DNA of 64,000 nucleotides from Porodaedalea pini (taxonomy: Eukaryota > Basidiomycota > Agaricomycetes > Hymenochaetales > Hymenochaetaceae). The translations under genes were made by a program, and so were the position numbers. The number at the start of each line of letters is the position of its first letter. The stretch's first letter is position 1. The notes beneath the pieces were generated by a model. It did not search any database. It was not told the origin of the DNA and saw only the letters and a program-made list of their open reading frames with translations. The DNA is taken from positions 186,001 through 250,000 of the forward strand of contig NBAY01000063.1 of NCBI GenBank assembly GCA_002794775.1, in the 5' to 3' direction. Positions 22,232 to 32,197 of the stretch are shown one piece after another.

Positions 22232-25200
22232 TCAAGGCGAGCGTCCCGATTGCCCTTGTTCCCTACCCTGGAACTTACCGGCCCACCACTGTGCCACTCC
22301 TTTCTGTCTCTCAGGCTCCGTCATTTCAAACACGGGTCGGAACTTCAGCTGCGACATCTCTAGGGTGTTGAGGGCGCGAGGGGCACTGGGAGTTGATTTA
22401 TGAAATTCGTCAATGGCCTCTTGAGAGTTCGTCAAATTCTCAATTGGCTCCCAGGTGCGTTCTTCGTTTGGATACCCTTTCCAATGTACGAGGTATTTGA
22501 GCTTCCCTCGCACAAGTTTGGAGTCGACAACCTTTTCGACCTCATATTCCGGCACATCGTCAATGATTTCGGGCGGGGGTGGAAGATCCTGCTTTTGCGA
22601 CGTATACTGCGGCTCGTGGTATGGGGAGAGGAGCACTTCATTGAAAACCGGATAGACTTTTTTCCATGTACGTGGAAGTTTAAGTCTATATGCTGACGTG
22701 CCGATTTTCTTTTCGACAATGAAAGGCCCATAACGTTTATCTCCCAGCTTCTTCATAGGACGATCTGTCTTTAAGTGAGTTCCTTCGAGCATGACCTTTT
22801 CCCCAGGTTTATACTCGATGGATTCTCCCTTCGTCCTGTCATAGAAGCGCTTCATGGTTTCGGCCGCATGCTTTAATGCCGATTCGGTTTCCTCCCTGAT
22901 CTTGGCCATCCGGTCGGCAAACTGCTTAGCGGACTCATTGGTCAATTCGCGTCTAGGATTTGTGCCCTTATATGGGTGTCTCCCATGGTTGATGAAAAAG
23001 GGTGACGCTCCTGTCGACGTTTGTTCTTTGTCGTTATACGCGAATTCCGCTAGCGCAAGCCATTCCGCCCAGTCCGACTGATGGTGGTTAACAAAGAGAC
23101 GAAGGTACTGTTCAATCTCTTGGTTTATCCGTTCTGTCTGACCATCTGTCTGTGGGTGATATGCCGTTGACGGGTTTCCCTCGATGCCCAGTAACCGGTA
23201 TAGTTCATTCATGAATTTGGACTCGAACTGTGATCCTCTGTCATGAATAAACTTGCGCGGTATGCCGTGTAGCCTGAAGACATGATCCCGGTAGAGCCTC
23301 GCCATTCCTTCCGACGTTATGCTCACTGAGGTAGGGATCGCATGCACCTGTTTACTGAACCTGTCAACGAAGACACAGATTGCGTTATGTCCATTGGACT
23401 CGGGTAGTTCGCCGATCAGGTCTGCTGTGACGATTTCCCAAGGACCTTTCGGGATCTCGTTTGGGTTCAGAGGATTGTGCGGTTTCGCTCTGTGTGCCTT
23501 CGTACGTTGGCACGCATCACATCCCTCGACATACATTCGAACATCTCGTTGGATTCCCGGCCACCAGTAGTTGCGTGTGATCAACTCATGGGTCTTGTAG
23601 CGTCCTGGGTGTCCTGCGAGCGTGCTGTCATGATGGTTTCGAATGATGTCTTCTCGGAGTTTATGGTCTTTCGGCACGTAGATCCTGCCCTTCCACATCA
23701 ACAACCCTTCTTCTTCCTCCCACTCTCGTTCCTTCCGCTCTAACGCCTTCACAACTGCTCTGTCCCTGTTGTTTCGTACCCTTTTAATTCGTTTAACGAA
23801 GTCTGCATCCAGCGCTTCTAGCAGTGTTTCGTTTACAAATAAGTCCGGCTTGAGCAAAACAATGTCGATATTGTCGTTCTCCCCCCTCTCATGATCCGCT
23901 CGTCTCGAGAGGAGGTCAGCCTTAGTCATCAGGGCACCTGGTTTATGGAACAGTTTGAAGTCGTAGTCCGCTAACTCCTGTAGCCATCTCGCTTGTCGGT
24001 GGTTAATCTTCTGGGGTTTTCGGAAATACTGGAGGTTGAGGTGATCCGACCAGATTTCGAAGGTTTGCGTTGCCCCTAGAAGATATTGTCGCCAGTCATC
24101 CAGTGCGCACATGATCGCGAACATCTCTTTGTCATAGATTTCGTAATTGCGCTCTGCTTGGCTAAGCGCTTGCGATCGGTATGCGATTGGATGCCACTTT
24201 CCGTCAACGAATTGGGACAGAATGGCGCCGTTAGCGAAATGCGACGAATCAGCCTCCACCCGAAATTGACCGTCATCAGTAGGCACTGTGAGTACAGGTT
24301 CTTCACAGAGCTTCTGTTTCAGACGTTCAAAGGCCTCCTGTTGCTCCACCTCCCACTTCCACTCTACATCTCCGGTCAACACTGTCAAGGGCTTCGCATA
24401 GTGACTGAATGCTAGGATGAAGCGGCGGTAATAGTTGCAGAACCCAAGGAAAGACTGTAGTTCTTTCTTGTTCTTAGGCACTGGCCAATCTTTTACACCT
24501 GCCACTTTGGCTGGATCCATGCGAATCTGTCCGTTGCCGAGGATATGCCCAAGATAGTTCACGGTCTCTTGAGCGAAGCTGCACTTTTCTGGCTTTAAGA
24601 ACAACTTGTTTGCTCGCAACACTTCCAGGACTTGTCGGACGAGTTTGTCATGATGTTCGCGAGTTCGTGCGAAGATCAGGATGTCGTCCATGTAGACTAT
24701 GACGTGTCCATCATTGACGAGTTCTCGGAAGATCTCGTTCATGAATCCTTGGAAGGTTGCTGGTGAGTTTGTGAGACCGAAAAACATGACCGTTGGTTCG
24801 AATAGACCGCGGTTTGTCCTGAAGGCGGCTTTATGCTCGTCGCCCTCTCGAATCCGAATGTTATTGTAACCCCAACGTATGTCAAGCTTCGTGAAGAATT
24901 TCGCCTGTTTCGTTTTGTCAATGAGCTCTTGGATTAGAGGTAACGGGTATTTGTTCTTAACCGTCATCTCGTTGAGCCGGCGATAGTCCTGTACGGGGCG
25001 AAGCTTGCCATCCTTCTTTTTTATGAAGAAGAAGGGGGATGCCATCTCAGATTGAGAGTTACGAATACGGCCAGTTCTCAAGTTTTCGGTGAGGAATTCG
25101 TCCAGTGCCACCTGTTCGGATGGGCTGAGCGGGTAGATTTTACAGTCAGAGAGCTTTGATCCCGGCTTGAGTTCAATAGCATGATCCCAAGGGCGTCTCT

Positions 25201-26386
25201 CTGGTAACTGATCGAATTCCTGTTCACTGAAGACGTCCGCGAACTCTTTGACATAGTTCGGGACTTCCTCGAGCACCTGTTGTCTGACCTTCAGCGCTTT
25301 TCTTGGATCGGACTTAATGTACCTGTCCCAATCGAAGAGGAAGAGCTGATCGCCGTCTTCAAGTTCCACCAAATCAAGGTTTTCATCGGGGTCTGCATCA
25401 ATGTCCTCTAGACTACGGATATAGCCGCATACATCGGGGCATCGATCAAATTCGATCGTTGATTTTTGCCAGTCGATGTTGGGATTGTGCAGCTTTAACC
25501 ATTCATGTCTGATGAACACATCTGTTTTCCCTAGATCTGTGACCGCGAAGTGGATGCGCTCCGAATGATCTTTAATCGTCATGCGCATTTCCACAAACTC
25601 TGTGATCGAGCCGTCCTTGTTGAGCGTGCCGTCAGCATTATAGACTCGGATTGGGATGGGTGTCTTTTTTGTCCGGATCTGATGCTTTTCGACGAAGGAT
25701 CGGTTGATACATGAGCCAGTGCAGCCACTGTCCAGTAGGGCGTCTACCTTGAACTGGTTACCGGTGTCGGTCGTTTGAAGGAGAATCGGTACCATGAGCT
25801 GTTGCCTCCGAGACCCTCTTACGAACCGTTTCGGACCCCTCAGGTCCCTAACAGCTGCCACGGCATCTGGTTCTTCTAGCGCAATGATTTGACACACCGT
25901 CTCTTCATTCGCTTCAGCATGCCTCTGCTGTTTCATCCACACTCGGAGAGTCGTTAAAGCACTTTCAAGTTTATCCTCTTTGAGACGCCGTACTACCCAT
26001 GGGGCCGTAAAGGGGACAGGGTGATCTCTCCAGGACTTCCTCTCAGCTTGTTTCGACGAGTTTTCATTTTTCACGGATTTCGGTTCAGTTCCGGCCAAGG
26101 AAGAAATAGAATTAAAAGATTCGGAACAGTGTGTTACATGATTTTTTGACACAGGAGTAGGACGAGGTGATGCGGCAGACGTGTTGTTACATATAGGCAT
26201 ATCTATACTACTAGCTACTGGTACAGGGACAGAAGGAATATTTTTGCGAGTGACATTGCTTTTTACATTTTTTTGTATTTTATCTAAATTATCTACAGAG
26301 TCCATAGAATTATCAAAAATGGCCGTTTGAAAAACCGAAACTGAACCTATCCCAGTCAGTGCCGTGTTCACTGCTGGGGTTCCGCA
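22232..26386 (-). CDS. pol: Element F Pol polyprotein
   Basis: About 1384 residues if read from the frameshift site. After a long Ser/Asn-rich spacer come protease (D-S-G, residue about 215), RT (YMDD, about 565), RNase H (about 690-820), integrase zinc-binding domain (H-H-C-C, about 915-960), integrase DDE core (about 985-1090), GPY/F region (about 1210) and a C-terminal chromodomain (about 1275-1325) with the aromatic residues expected for methyl-lysine binding. No stop interrupts it. The frame is -1 relative to gag. There is no ATG at the junction; the first in-frame ATG is at 26305, too far downstream to be a convincing start before the spacer, so translation as a Gag-Pol fusion is inferred. 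Confidence 0.93.
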   Translation of the reverse strand, partial: CGTPAVNTALTGIGSVSVFQTAIFDNSMDSVDNLDKIQKNVKSNVTRKNIPSVPVPVASSIDMPICNNTSAASPRPTPVSKNHVTHCSESFNSISSLAGTEPKSVKNENSSKQAERKSWRDHPVPFTAPWVVRRLKEDKLESALTTLRVWMKQQRHAEANEETVCQIIALEEPDAVAAVRDLRGPKRFVRGSRRQQLMVPILLQTTDTGNQFKVDALLDSGCTGSCINRSFVEKHQIRTKKTPIPIRVYNADGTLNKDGSITEFVEMRMTIKDHSERIHFAVTDLGKTDVFIRHEWLKLHNPNIDWQKSTIEFDRCPDVCGYIRSLEDIDADPDENLDLVELEDGDQLFLFDWDRYIKSDPRKALKVRQQVLEEVPNYVKEFADVFSEQEFDQLPERRPWDHAIELKPGSKLSDCKIYPLSPSEQVALDEFLTENLRTGRIRNSQSEMASPFFFIKKKDGKLRPVQDYRRLNEMTVKNKYPLPLIQELIDKTKQAKFFTKLDIRWGYNNIRIREGDEHKAAFRTNRGLFEPTVMFFGLTNSPATFQGFMNEIFRELVNDGHVIVYMDDILIFARTREHHDKLVRQVLEVLRANKLFLKPEKCSFAQETVNYLGHILGNGQIRMDPAKVAGVKDWPVPKNKKELQSFLGFCNYYRRFILAFSHYAKPLTVLTGDVEWKWEVEQQEAFERLKQKLCEEPVLTVPTDDGQFRVEADSSHFANGAILSQFVDGKWHPIAYRSQALSQAERNYEIYDKEMFAIMCALDDWRQYLLGATQTFEIWSDHLNLQYFRKPQKINHRQARWLQELADYDFKLFHKPGALMTKADLLSRRADHERGENDNIDIVLLKPDLFVNETLLEALDADFVKRIKRVRNNRDRAVVKALERKEREWEEEEGLLMWKGRIYVPKDHKLREDIIRNHHDSTLAGHPGRYKTHELITRNYWWPGIQRDVRMYVEGCDACQRTKAHRAKPHNPLNPNEIPKGPWEIVTADLIGELPESNGHNAICVFVDRFSKQVHAIPTSVSITSEGMARLYRDHVFRLHGIPRKFIHDRGSQFESKFMNELYRLLGIEGNPSTAYHPQTDGQTERINQEIEQYLRLFVNHHQSDWAEWLALAEFAYNDKEQTSTGASPFFINHGRHPYKGTNPRRELTNESAKQFADRMAKIREETESALKHAAETMKRFYDRTKGESIEYKPGEKVMLEGTHLKTDRPMKKLGDKRYGPFIVEKKIGTSAYRLKLPRTWKKVYPVFNEVLLSPYHEPQYTSQKQDLPPPPEIIDDVPEYEVEKVVDSKLVRGKLKYLVHWKGYPNEERTWEPIENLTNSQEAIDEFHKSTPSAPRALNTLEMSQLKFRPVFEMTEPERQKGVAQWWAGKFQGREQGQSGRSP

Positions 26387-27453
26387 AAATCCAACTCCCG
26401 CTCAAAGAGCGCCTCCTCTTCTTCCTCCGCAAAGTCTGACTCCTTGAGCGTCGCGGTCTCGTCTGCCCAGACTTTTCTCTCTCGGGGTTCCATCCCCATC
26501 AACACAGCCCTTATCGTTTTCCTCCGATTTGGGCAATTCCTCTGCAGATGCCCTGATTCTTTACAGTAGTAGCAGAGTCCTGCTTTCCTCAGCTCTTCGA
26601 GTGAGACGTCCATCGGCTTCCCCATGCCTCCGTATGTGACTCCAGTGGCGTCGCGCCTTTCGGGGATTCTCGGTGTGAATGTCTGGGTAGGTTTTGGTGG
26701 GAGCACCTGAGGTCTGGACGGGGCAGCGCGCATTTGTTCGATGGCCTTCATCTGACGTCTAGCGTTGTCGAATCGAATGGCTTTTTCTTGCCAGCCTTTG
26801 TACGTGGTTGGGACCGTGTCACTCATTTCGATTCGGTATACGATCTCTCTATCCAAGGCTTTCGTCAGTTTGTGGATGAGGGTGTCGTCATTCTTTGTGT
26901 CATCGTTGTATCCTGCCGCACAGCGATAGATGTCGAACTGCTGGAAGAATTGGTCGGCTGTGATGTCTCGGGTGTGCTTCCAGCTATCCAATTTTTGCAT
27001 GGCATTCATGCGTTCATTCGGATCTCCGAACGCTTTTTCCAGCTGTTCGTTAAACTTCTGGCGACTGACGAGCGAAAAGATCAGATAGCCGTCCATCTTG
27101 ATGCTTTCCAGGAAGTTCTGTGCCCAGAGTGCGGCTGAGCCTTCCGTCATGAACGACAACACGAAAAGGAAGTAGTCCTTGTCGTTCATGAAGTCCTCTG
27201 CGTTAGCTTCAACGTAAAGGGTGATGGCACGTTCGAACTTCTTGTAGTCTCGCCCGTTGAACGTCTCGGGTTTGGCGATATGTCTTCCTCCACTGCGGTT
27301 TGTTGGTGGAGGGACAGGTGCGGCTGCAGCTGCTGGCGTGGGGGTTGCGAGTAATCCCAGGCCGTGTAGCGCGTTGATGATCTCCTGCATCATGTCGTTT
27401 GAGATCGTCAGAGTTGTGGCTGCTGGCGCAGCTGGGGCTTGGGGTTCTGCCAT
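26368..27453 (-). CDS. gag: Element F Gag
   Basis: A 361-residue protein from the ATG at 27453, with an alanine/proline-rich N-terminus, a capsid-like region (residues about 60-240), a basic linker and a CCHC knuckle (C-X2-C-X4-H-X4-C, residues about 298-312) near the acidic C-terminus. The stop TGA is at 26368-26370. The reading frame is open for about 65 codons upstream of this ATG without another ATG, with protein-like composition, so a longer N-terminus is possible. Confidence 0.92.
   Translation of the reverse strand: MAEPQAPAAPAATTLTISNDMMQEIINALHGLGLLATPTPAAAAAPVPPPTNRSGGRHIAKPETFNGRDYKKFERAITLYVEANAEDFMNDKDYFLFVLSFMTEGSAALWAQNFLESIKMDGYLIFSLVSRQKFNEQLEKAFGDPNERMNAMQKLDSWKHTRDITADQFFQQFDIYRCAAGYNDDTKNDDTLIHKLTKALDREIVYRIEMSDTVPTTYKGWQEKAIRFDNARRQMKAIEQMRAAPSRPQVLPPKPTQTFTPRIPERRDATGVTYGGMGKPMDVSLEELRKAGLCYYCKESGHLQRNCPNRRKTIRAVLMGMEPRERKVWADETATLKESDFAEEEEEALFERELDFAEPQQ
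26386..26392 (-). promoter_or_regulatory. Element F predicted -1 frameshift site
   Basis: On the minus strand GGATTTT is read as G GAT TTT in the gag frame, 15 nt before the gag stop and inside the only window where the pol frame is open upstream (26371-26401). The heptamer resembles that of red clover necrotic mosaic virus. A stimulatory downstream structure was not assessed. Confidence 0.65.
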
Positions 27454-28308
27454 GATAGGCGGTGGTGTTGGTGATGGGTGGGGTGGTTGGTGGGCTCCTA
27501 GCTCGTCGTCTAGGCGTACTAGGTCGTCGTCGGTCAGTGGTGGTAGTTGTGCGAGGACAGCGTCGGCAGTGTCTTCTGGTGGTGTATTCCAACGCTGTGC
27601 CGCTGATCCAGACGGTCGACTGTACGGGTGTGGAGCCAGCTCAAATCAGAGACAACACTGCCAGCCGACAGGTGGTGCGGACGCCTGCGGGTCTGATTGA
27701 GTGCTGTAACAAAATTCCGGATGTGGTGGTCGACTTTCACTTGCTGATCAAACCCGGATCTTCCTCTGTGAAGACTCCAACGGGCGCCAAGGGACCTTTC
27801 CGAAGATCACCCCCAAGGCCTGGTAGCTACTCTCGAGTGGGTCGGACTCAACGTTACCCCCTCTCAAACGAGCGCTAGTTGATCGAATAGAAAGAGGACG
27901 GCGGGTTGTGAAACGAGTGAGTTTAATAATGAAGGTAAGGAATTAACGACGTATCGGCCTGATCGATGCACGTGAGATCGATCTAAGAATAGGTGTGGGT
28001 CGAAGCGATCGTAGTCGGGGTCGCAGTCCAAGTCGTCGGACGCGTCGGATGAGAATGTTGGTCTAGAGTTCGGGGTTACGGACAGGTAGTGGTCGGTTTT
28101 GAGTTTGTTGGACGAGATGAGGGTTGAGAGTGATGATGATAGATAGTAAGAAGAGTTCGATGGTGAGAGTGATTTGCGGGGTACAGGTGAAGGTATAGAT
28201 GGTAGCGCGGTAAAGAGATTGCTGTCGGTAGGAGATGCGAACGTTCAGAGCCAGCTTGGCGTTGGTGACTGAGAATGCGCGAGGCGGTAGGGGTAAGTTT
28301 CGACCTTG
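27454..28308 (-). other. Element F leader with self-priming site
   Basis: An 855-nt leader. On the minus strand AGGTCGAAACT (plus coordinates 28296-28306) begins two bases after the 5' LTR and is the exact reverse complement of the predicted RNA 5' end in the LTR. A candidate splice acceptor (TTTTGTTACAG) lies near 27711-27721. No independent gene is seen; open frames here are short. Confidence 0.65.
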
Positions 28309-28461
28309 TGTCAGCGACAGACTACGGGTACACAAATGGTAGCCGGGTCACGCGGAACTCAGTCAGAGGAGGAGGGAGACAAGAGAGAGCGGTGGGGCAG
28401 GGGAACTGACACAGCGCGGAGATAAGGAGCAGCTTCTGGACGTAGCCAGGTAGAATTGACC

Positions 28462-28507
28462 AGGTCGAAACTAGGGGATAAGTACAGGAGGACTACCTAC
28501 TTATATA
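28462..28507 (-). promoter_or_regulatory. Element F TATA box and predicted transcript start
   Basis: On the minus strand TATATAAG begins at 28507 and AGTTTCGACCT begins at 28472, 35 bp downstream. This 11-mer pairs perfectly with the site just after the LTR (28296-28306), which supports it as the RNA 5' end. Confidence 0.7.
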
Positions 28508-28684
28508 CCCTTCAGCGGCTGCGCACGGACCAGGGAATTAACTACTTCATAAGGATAGATGATAGAACGTCGTGGAACTTCATAGAATAATGAAATCATA
28601 GGATCGGTCAGCGAGTAAGGATAGTGCGAGAAGGAGCGTAATGAATAATGAGTAAGCAGGAATAAGCGTGATTAGTGATGGATG

Positions 28685-28733
28685 GATAAGATATGATAAG
28701 ATAAGATAAGAGAAAATGATAAGATAAGATAAT
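28685..28733 (-). promoter_or_regulatory. Cluster of GATAAG motifs in the element F U3 region
   Basis: Six GATAAG copies plus one GATAAT occur within 49 bp (plus-strand reading), about 180-225 bp upstream of the TATA box. WGATAR sites bind fungal GATA factors. It may instead be only a simple-sequence expansion. Confidence 0.5.
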
Positions 28734-28752
28734 TTAAAAAGCGTCCATGACA

Positions 28753-30013
28753 GATGGTTGACTATATTTTATTGAGTCTGAATCTGAAGTCCCTTGTTCT
28801 TCTCGGTCAGTCACCCTGATGGCTATGCCTGACCACTCGCAAAATCCTGTGAGTCGACGACCTCTTCATCATCACCTTCTTCCTCCACATAGTCCTCCAC
28901 CGTCATCCTCTGAGTGTCTACGACTTTCTTGAAGGCTGATTCTTTCATCATGCCCAGTTTGTTAGCAAGGAGGTGATGCTCACCAGGCGCCATCATCTGC
29001 AGCATGCGCTGCACGATTGCCTTCCCCTGTGGGCACTTATCCTTAAAGTGACCCAGCTGGCCACAGATCCAGCATGCCCATCATTGTTGTGCCTCGTTCA
29101 TTGAGATGTCCATCAGCTGCCCTGTGCCTCCAAAGGTGACTCTAGTCGCATCGCACTTGTTGATGTGGGGGGCTGCGGTCAGACAACGAGGAGGCAGTGC
29201 CTGCTGCTGCTGCAGGTGTGGTGGGGGCAGAAATGCACAACCTCGTTGGATGGCTCGGATCTGTTGTTCACCACGATCGATCTCAATTGCCTTCTTCTTC
29301 CAGTCATCGTATGTCATCGGGACCAGCATCAAACTCAACACTCCATGGACCACCTTGATGTTCATTGCACACTTCAGGTGGTTGCAGATGATGGCATTGT
29401 CCATCAAACCTGCCATCATGATGATCATGTTGAGCTTCTGGAAGAACTCATCAGCAGAGAGGTCCTTCTGAACTTGGGTTCAGAAGAGCGCCAAGGCTTT
29501 CTCTTTCCGATTCGGATCATTGAACAAGGCATCCAGCCATTCCTGGAACCTGGTCCAGCTGTCCATGAAACTCACGACACCATTCATTGTGAATTCCTCA
29601 ATGTAGTTCTGCACCCACATCAATGCATTGCCACCCTTGAGGTATGAGAGGGTGAGGTAGATCTTGCTCAATGACAAGGGGTACTTCATGGGGTTCACCG
29701 AGACAAAGAGAGTGACTTCACATCTGAAGTTGAGGTAGTCGTTGCCACCAGCAAATTTGCACGGTCAGGCAATATCAATTGAGGGGGCTTGAGTGGCGGG
29801 GGTGTATGTTGCTTGGTGGGTGAAAGCATCTGCGACAATGGCCACGATTTGTTCCAGCTGTTGTTGGCTGAAACCTCCTGTTGACATCACTGGTTTGGGT
29901 GTAGGCATCAAAGGTTCAGGGGGGGGTTGGTGGTGATGGATCCCTACAGGTCTCGTGGTAAGGTGACGGTAGATGTTGACAGTGTGGGCGACAATGGAAC
30001 AGCTGGGGGCCAC
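28753..30013 (-). pseudogene. gag: Element E gag, degenerate
   Basis: Pieces of gag in the usual order: capsid region at about 29480-29760, linker and zinc-knuckle region at about 29050-29430, and the acidic C-terminus at 28823-29014. Several stops interrupt it, and the knuckle is preceded by a TGA at an Arg position. The frameshift heptamer reads GGATTTT (28841-28847) rather than the family GGGTTTT, which may be a decay change or a functional variant. Bases 28753-28757 are the F target duplication. Confidence 0.85.
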
Positions 30014-30648
30014 CTAGCTCTCCTTTCTTCTTCATTCGTCAAATACCAGCTGTGCCGGATATCACTCCACCAGATGTCGTATACAACACTGCTATTGTTG
30101 GTCATGACGTATCCTGGTCATTCCGGGTCCCAATGCACTGATGCAGGGAGAGCCCAATGCTGTTCCTCAGTGATATCTATCTTGACGGTGGCAGAGGAAT
30201 GGGGATTGGTTGTTTGTTCGATCTGGGGTTATGCCAACGTTGAACGGGTTCATCGGCGAAGTTGATGACAAGGCAGTAGGAGCCGAGTGAGATCACAAAC
30301 AATATTGCTGTAGATGCTTGTACTCATCTGGTTATCCATGTCCATGTCAGATGTGTGCTCCACCAGAGGCTAATTCAGAGTGCCAGGGTGGGAGAGGGTT
30401 TCCCAATTGAGATGTCAACCTGTCCAAGGTCAAGTTGGTGTCCAAATGTGGTAAGAGTTGGGAAAAGTTGGTTGGAAAGTTTTATGTAATACACAAACAT
30501 CTGAAACCGTCCAGGCAGGGTTGAGGGTTGTCGTTTAGGGGGTTTACATGCCAAGCCCATTGAGGGGAGCGCTCCTCTAGACTGAGTGAAGGTGAGTCAA
30601 CAGCAACAATGTATGCTGGGGATGAGCCTGGGTAGGGTTCTGCTTTTA
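30014..30648 (-). other. Element E leader
   Basis: Leader with the self-priming complement (plus-strand GTTCTGCTTTT at 30637-30647) and the GGAGCGCTCC palindrome near 30567. The conserved upstream gag-frame extension is recognisable but broken. No separate gene is seen. Confidence 0.7.
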
Positions 30649-32197
30649 TGTTAGGCAGAAGTCTGGGTGGAACTCAGACTAGGCAACCTCAACATGTGGC
30701 ACCTGATGGTGATGCTGACGTTGTCTGGGATGGGCCGTATCTCAAACGCAAAGTTCAGGTGGCTGGTTTACTCAGACTAGGTTGTCGCAGAGGTAAGAGG
30801 ATTAATACAAGTCTAGACTAATACAAGGGGGATGAGTCTCACCTAGGTCGTCGTGGAGGTAAGAGGAAAAGCAGAACAAGGAGTTCATGTGATTCCTGAG
30901 GCCTCTTATAGCAATGACTGTTGAAAATACTGAGTTCCGGTTGTTAGTAAAAGGGAATCAGATGATTGAGTTCGAGGGAGACGTGTCTAGTGGGTCAATG
31001 CCCTTGTTCCGGTCGAGTTCCGTGGGTTCCGGATTGAAGGATTCGAGTTGCATGCGTTCTGGTGTGTCAGGAGTAACGGAATTGGGAGAGCGTGCTAGTA
31101 GGGAAGCGTTCGAAGTGTAGCACCAATGGAGCACTCAAGATGTGTGGGGGATTGTTGGTGGCTGTGTCAGAAGACATGGAGATGTGCTAACACTAGTGCA
31201 ACTTCTCAGAGCGGGATTGTCCTCGGAATGGACAGCTTGTCCCTGTGCTTAACAGGATGTCGTCTGGAATGCCAGGGGGCAAGGCAATGTACAGAACTAA
31301 ATCAGAAGATAAAAGACGAGAGGGGAGCGAGGTTGAGGTAATGAGAATGAAGCAGAAATGAGGCAAAGACGAAACGGACAGAACGAGTGCAACGAGCGCA
31401 ATGCAAATAAAACGAAGTCGAGGTGAGCGATTCGAGTCACTAAGACACCGAAGTGTTCCTAGGGACTGTCCTGAGAGATATCACACAAAGTTAGGCATTG
31501 AAACTCGGAGGTGGAATTGCTGTCCTATCTATAACATTCGGCACTCTATAAATACTAAACAAGTGTCCTGCGTAAACATGAAAGGCAAAATAAAATAAGA
31601 CGAGTCCTCTATTGTCCTACCACTGAGCCTCCTGAGTGTTCCTTTGAGCAGCTCCACAATATGAACTACTGAAAGGTGGGGATGGCATGTGTTGACTTGG
31701 TGTAGTGTTGGTGAGCTTTGGGATCCTTTGTACGGAGCCGGAACGACCAATGCCAGGCTGGTGCATGTTTGTTAGACAAAGGCAAATGAATGAACCTTTG
31801 GCAGGGTCGAGAGGACACACACACAGATAAGTGCACCGGGGTCGGTCTGAGTAGCTGATGCGTGCGATCTGGTCATTGCGTGCATTCCGTGTTCAGGTAA
31901 TCACCGCCGATCTGGGTGTACCACTTTGCTCGATTGCTGAGTCGAGGCTCTTCAACTTTGTGACATACATTGCGTGTGTTCCGCTCGTTCCATGCCCAAT
32001 GAACCAGTTGGTGTTACACTGTGAGACTATATTACCTAAGATTACATAAACAAGTGGAATGGAACGAATGAAGGTCATGTGAAAGGAGTGTGGAAAATGA
32101 TTGAAAAGATGATTAAATGTAATGGGAAGGGGTGATTAAAATAAAAGAAATAGTAAAAAGGAAAATAAAAGAAGGGGTGAAAGTTCAAGTTCTGACA
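30649..32197 (-). repeat. Element E 5' LTR, split by insertion H
   Basis: Family LTR in reverse orientation. The U5/R side is 30649-30921 and the U3 side 32018-32197. The two halves join cleanly at the position just upstream of the TATA region when H is removed. Confidence 0.88.
30922..32017. mobile_element. Insertion H, about 1.1 kb, possible solo LTR of another family
   Basis: A 1,096-bp insertion in the E LTR flanked by ACTGT (30917-30921 and 32018-32022). Shifting the boundary by one base gives an insertion that begins TG and ends CA with a 4-bp duplication. No coding region, zinc knuckle or RT motif is seen. The size, TG/CA ends and short duplication fit a solo LTR, perhaps of a Copia-like element, but no second copy is in this window for comparison. 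Confidence 0.55.

Larger units (their letters stand above)
21776..28752 (-). mobile_element. Element F: intact chromovirus of a second family
   Basis: A 6,977-bp element with 444-bp LTRs at both ends that differ at one position by eye. The target duplication is GATGG (21771-21775 and 28753-28757). Gag and pol are uninterrupted. Its LTRs, beginning TGTCA and ending TGACA, share no obvious similarity with the A-E and G family. Intact genes, paired LTRs and a perfect duplication suggest a recent and possibly still mobile copy. Confidence 0.96.
28309..28752 (-). repeat. Element F 5' LTR
   Basis: A 444-bp LTR in reverse orientation, serving as promoter for gag-pol. It is followed on the plus strand by the second GATGG duplication. 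Confidence 0.95.
21401..32197 (-). mobile_element. Element E: degenerate chromovirus interrupted by C, F and H
   Basis: Minus-strand member of the main family. Its 5' LTR (30649-32197) contains insertion H, its gag is at 28753-30013, and a protease piece is at 21401-21775. Pol beyond the protease continues left of the window. F separates gag from protease, and the sequence on the two sides of F joins exactly like the same region of element A. At its right end the LTR abuts a DDE transposase gene. It is the oldest retrotransposon layer visible. Confidence 0.9.

Noticed and set aside
26366..26371. GTG as a start codon for element F pol
   Set aside because: GTG starts are not expected in a fungus and the frame is open upstream to a slippery heptamer; a Gag-Pol fusion is more likely.
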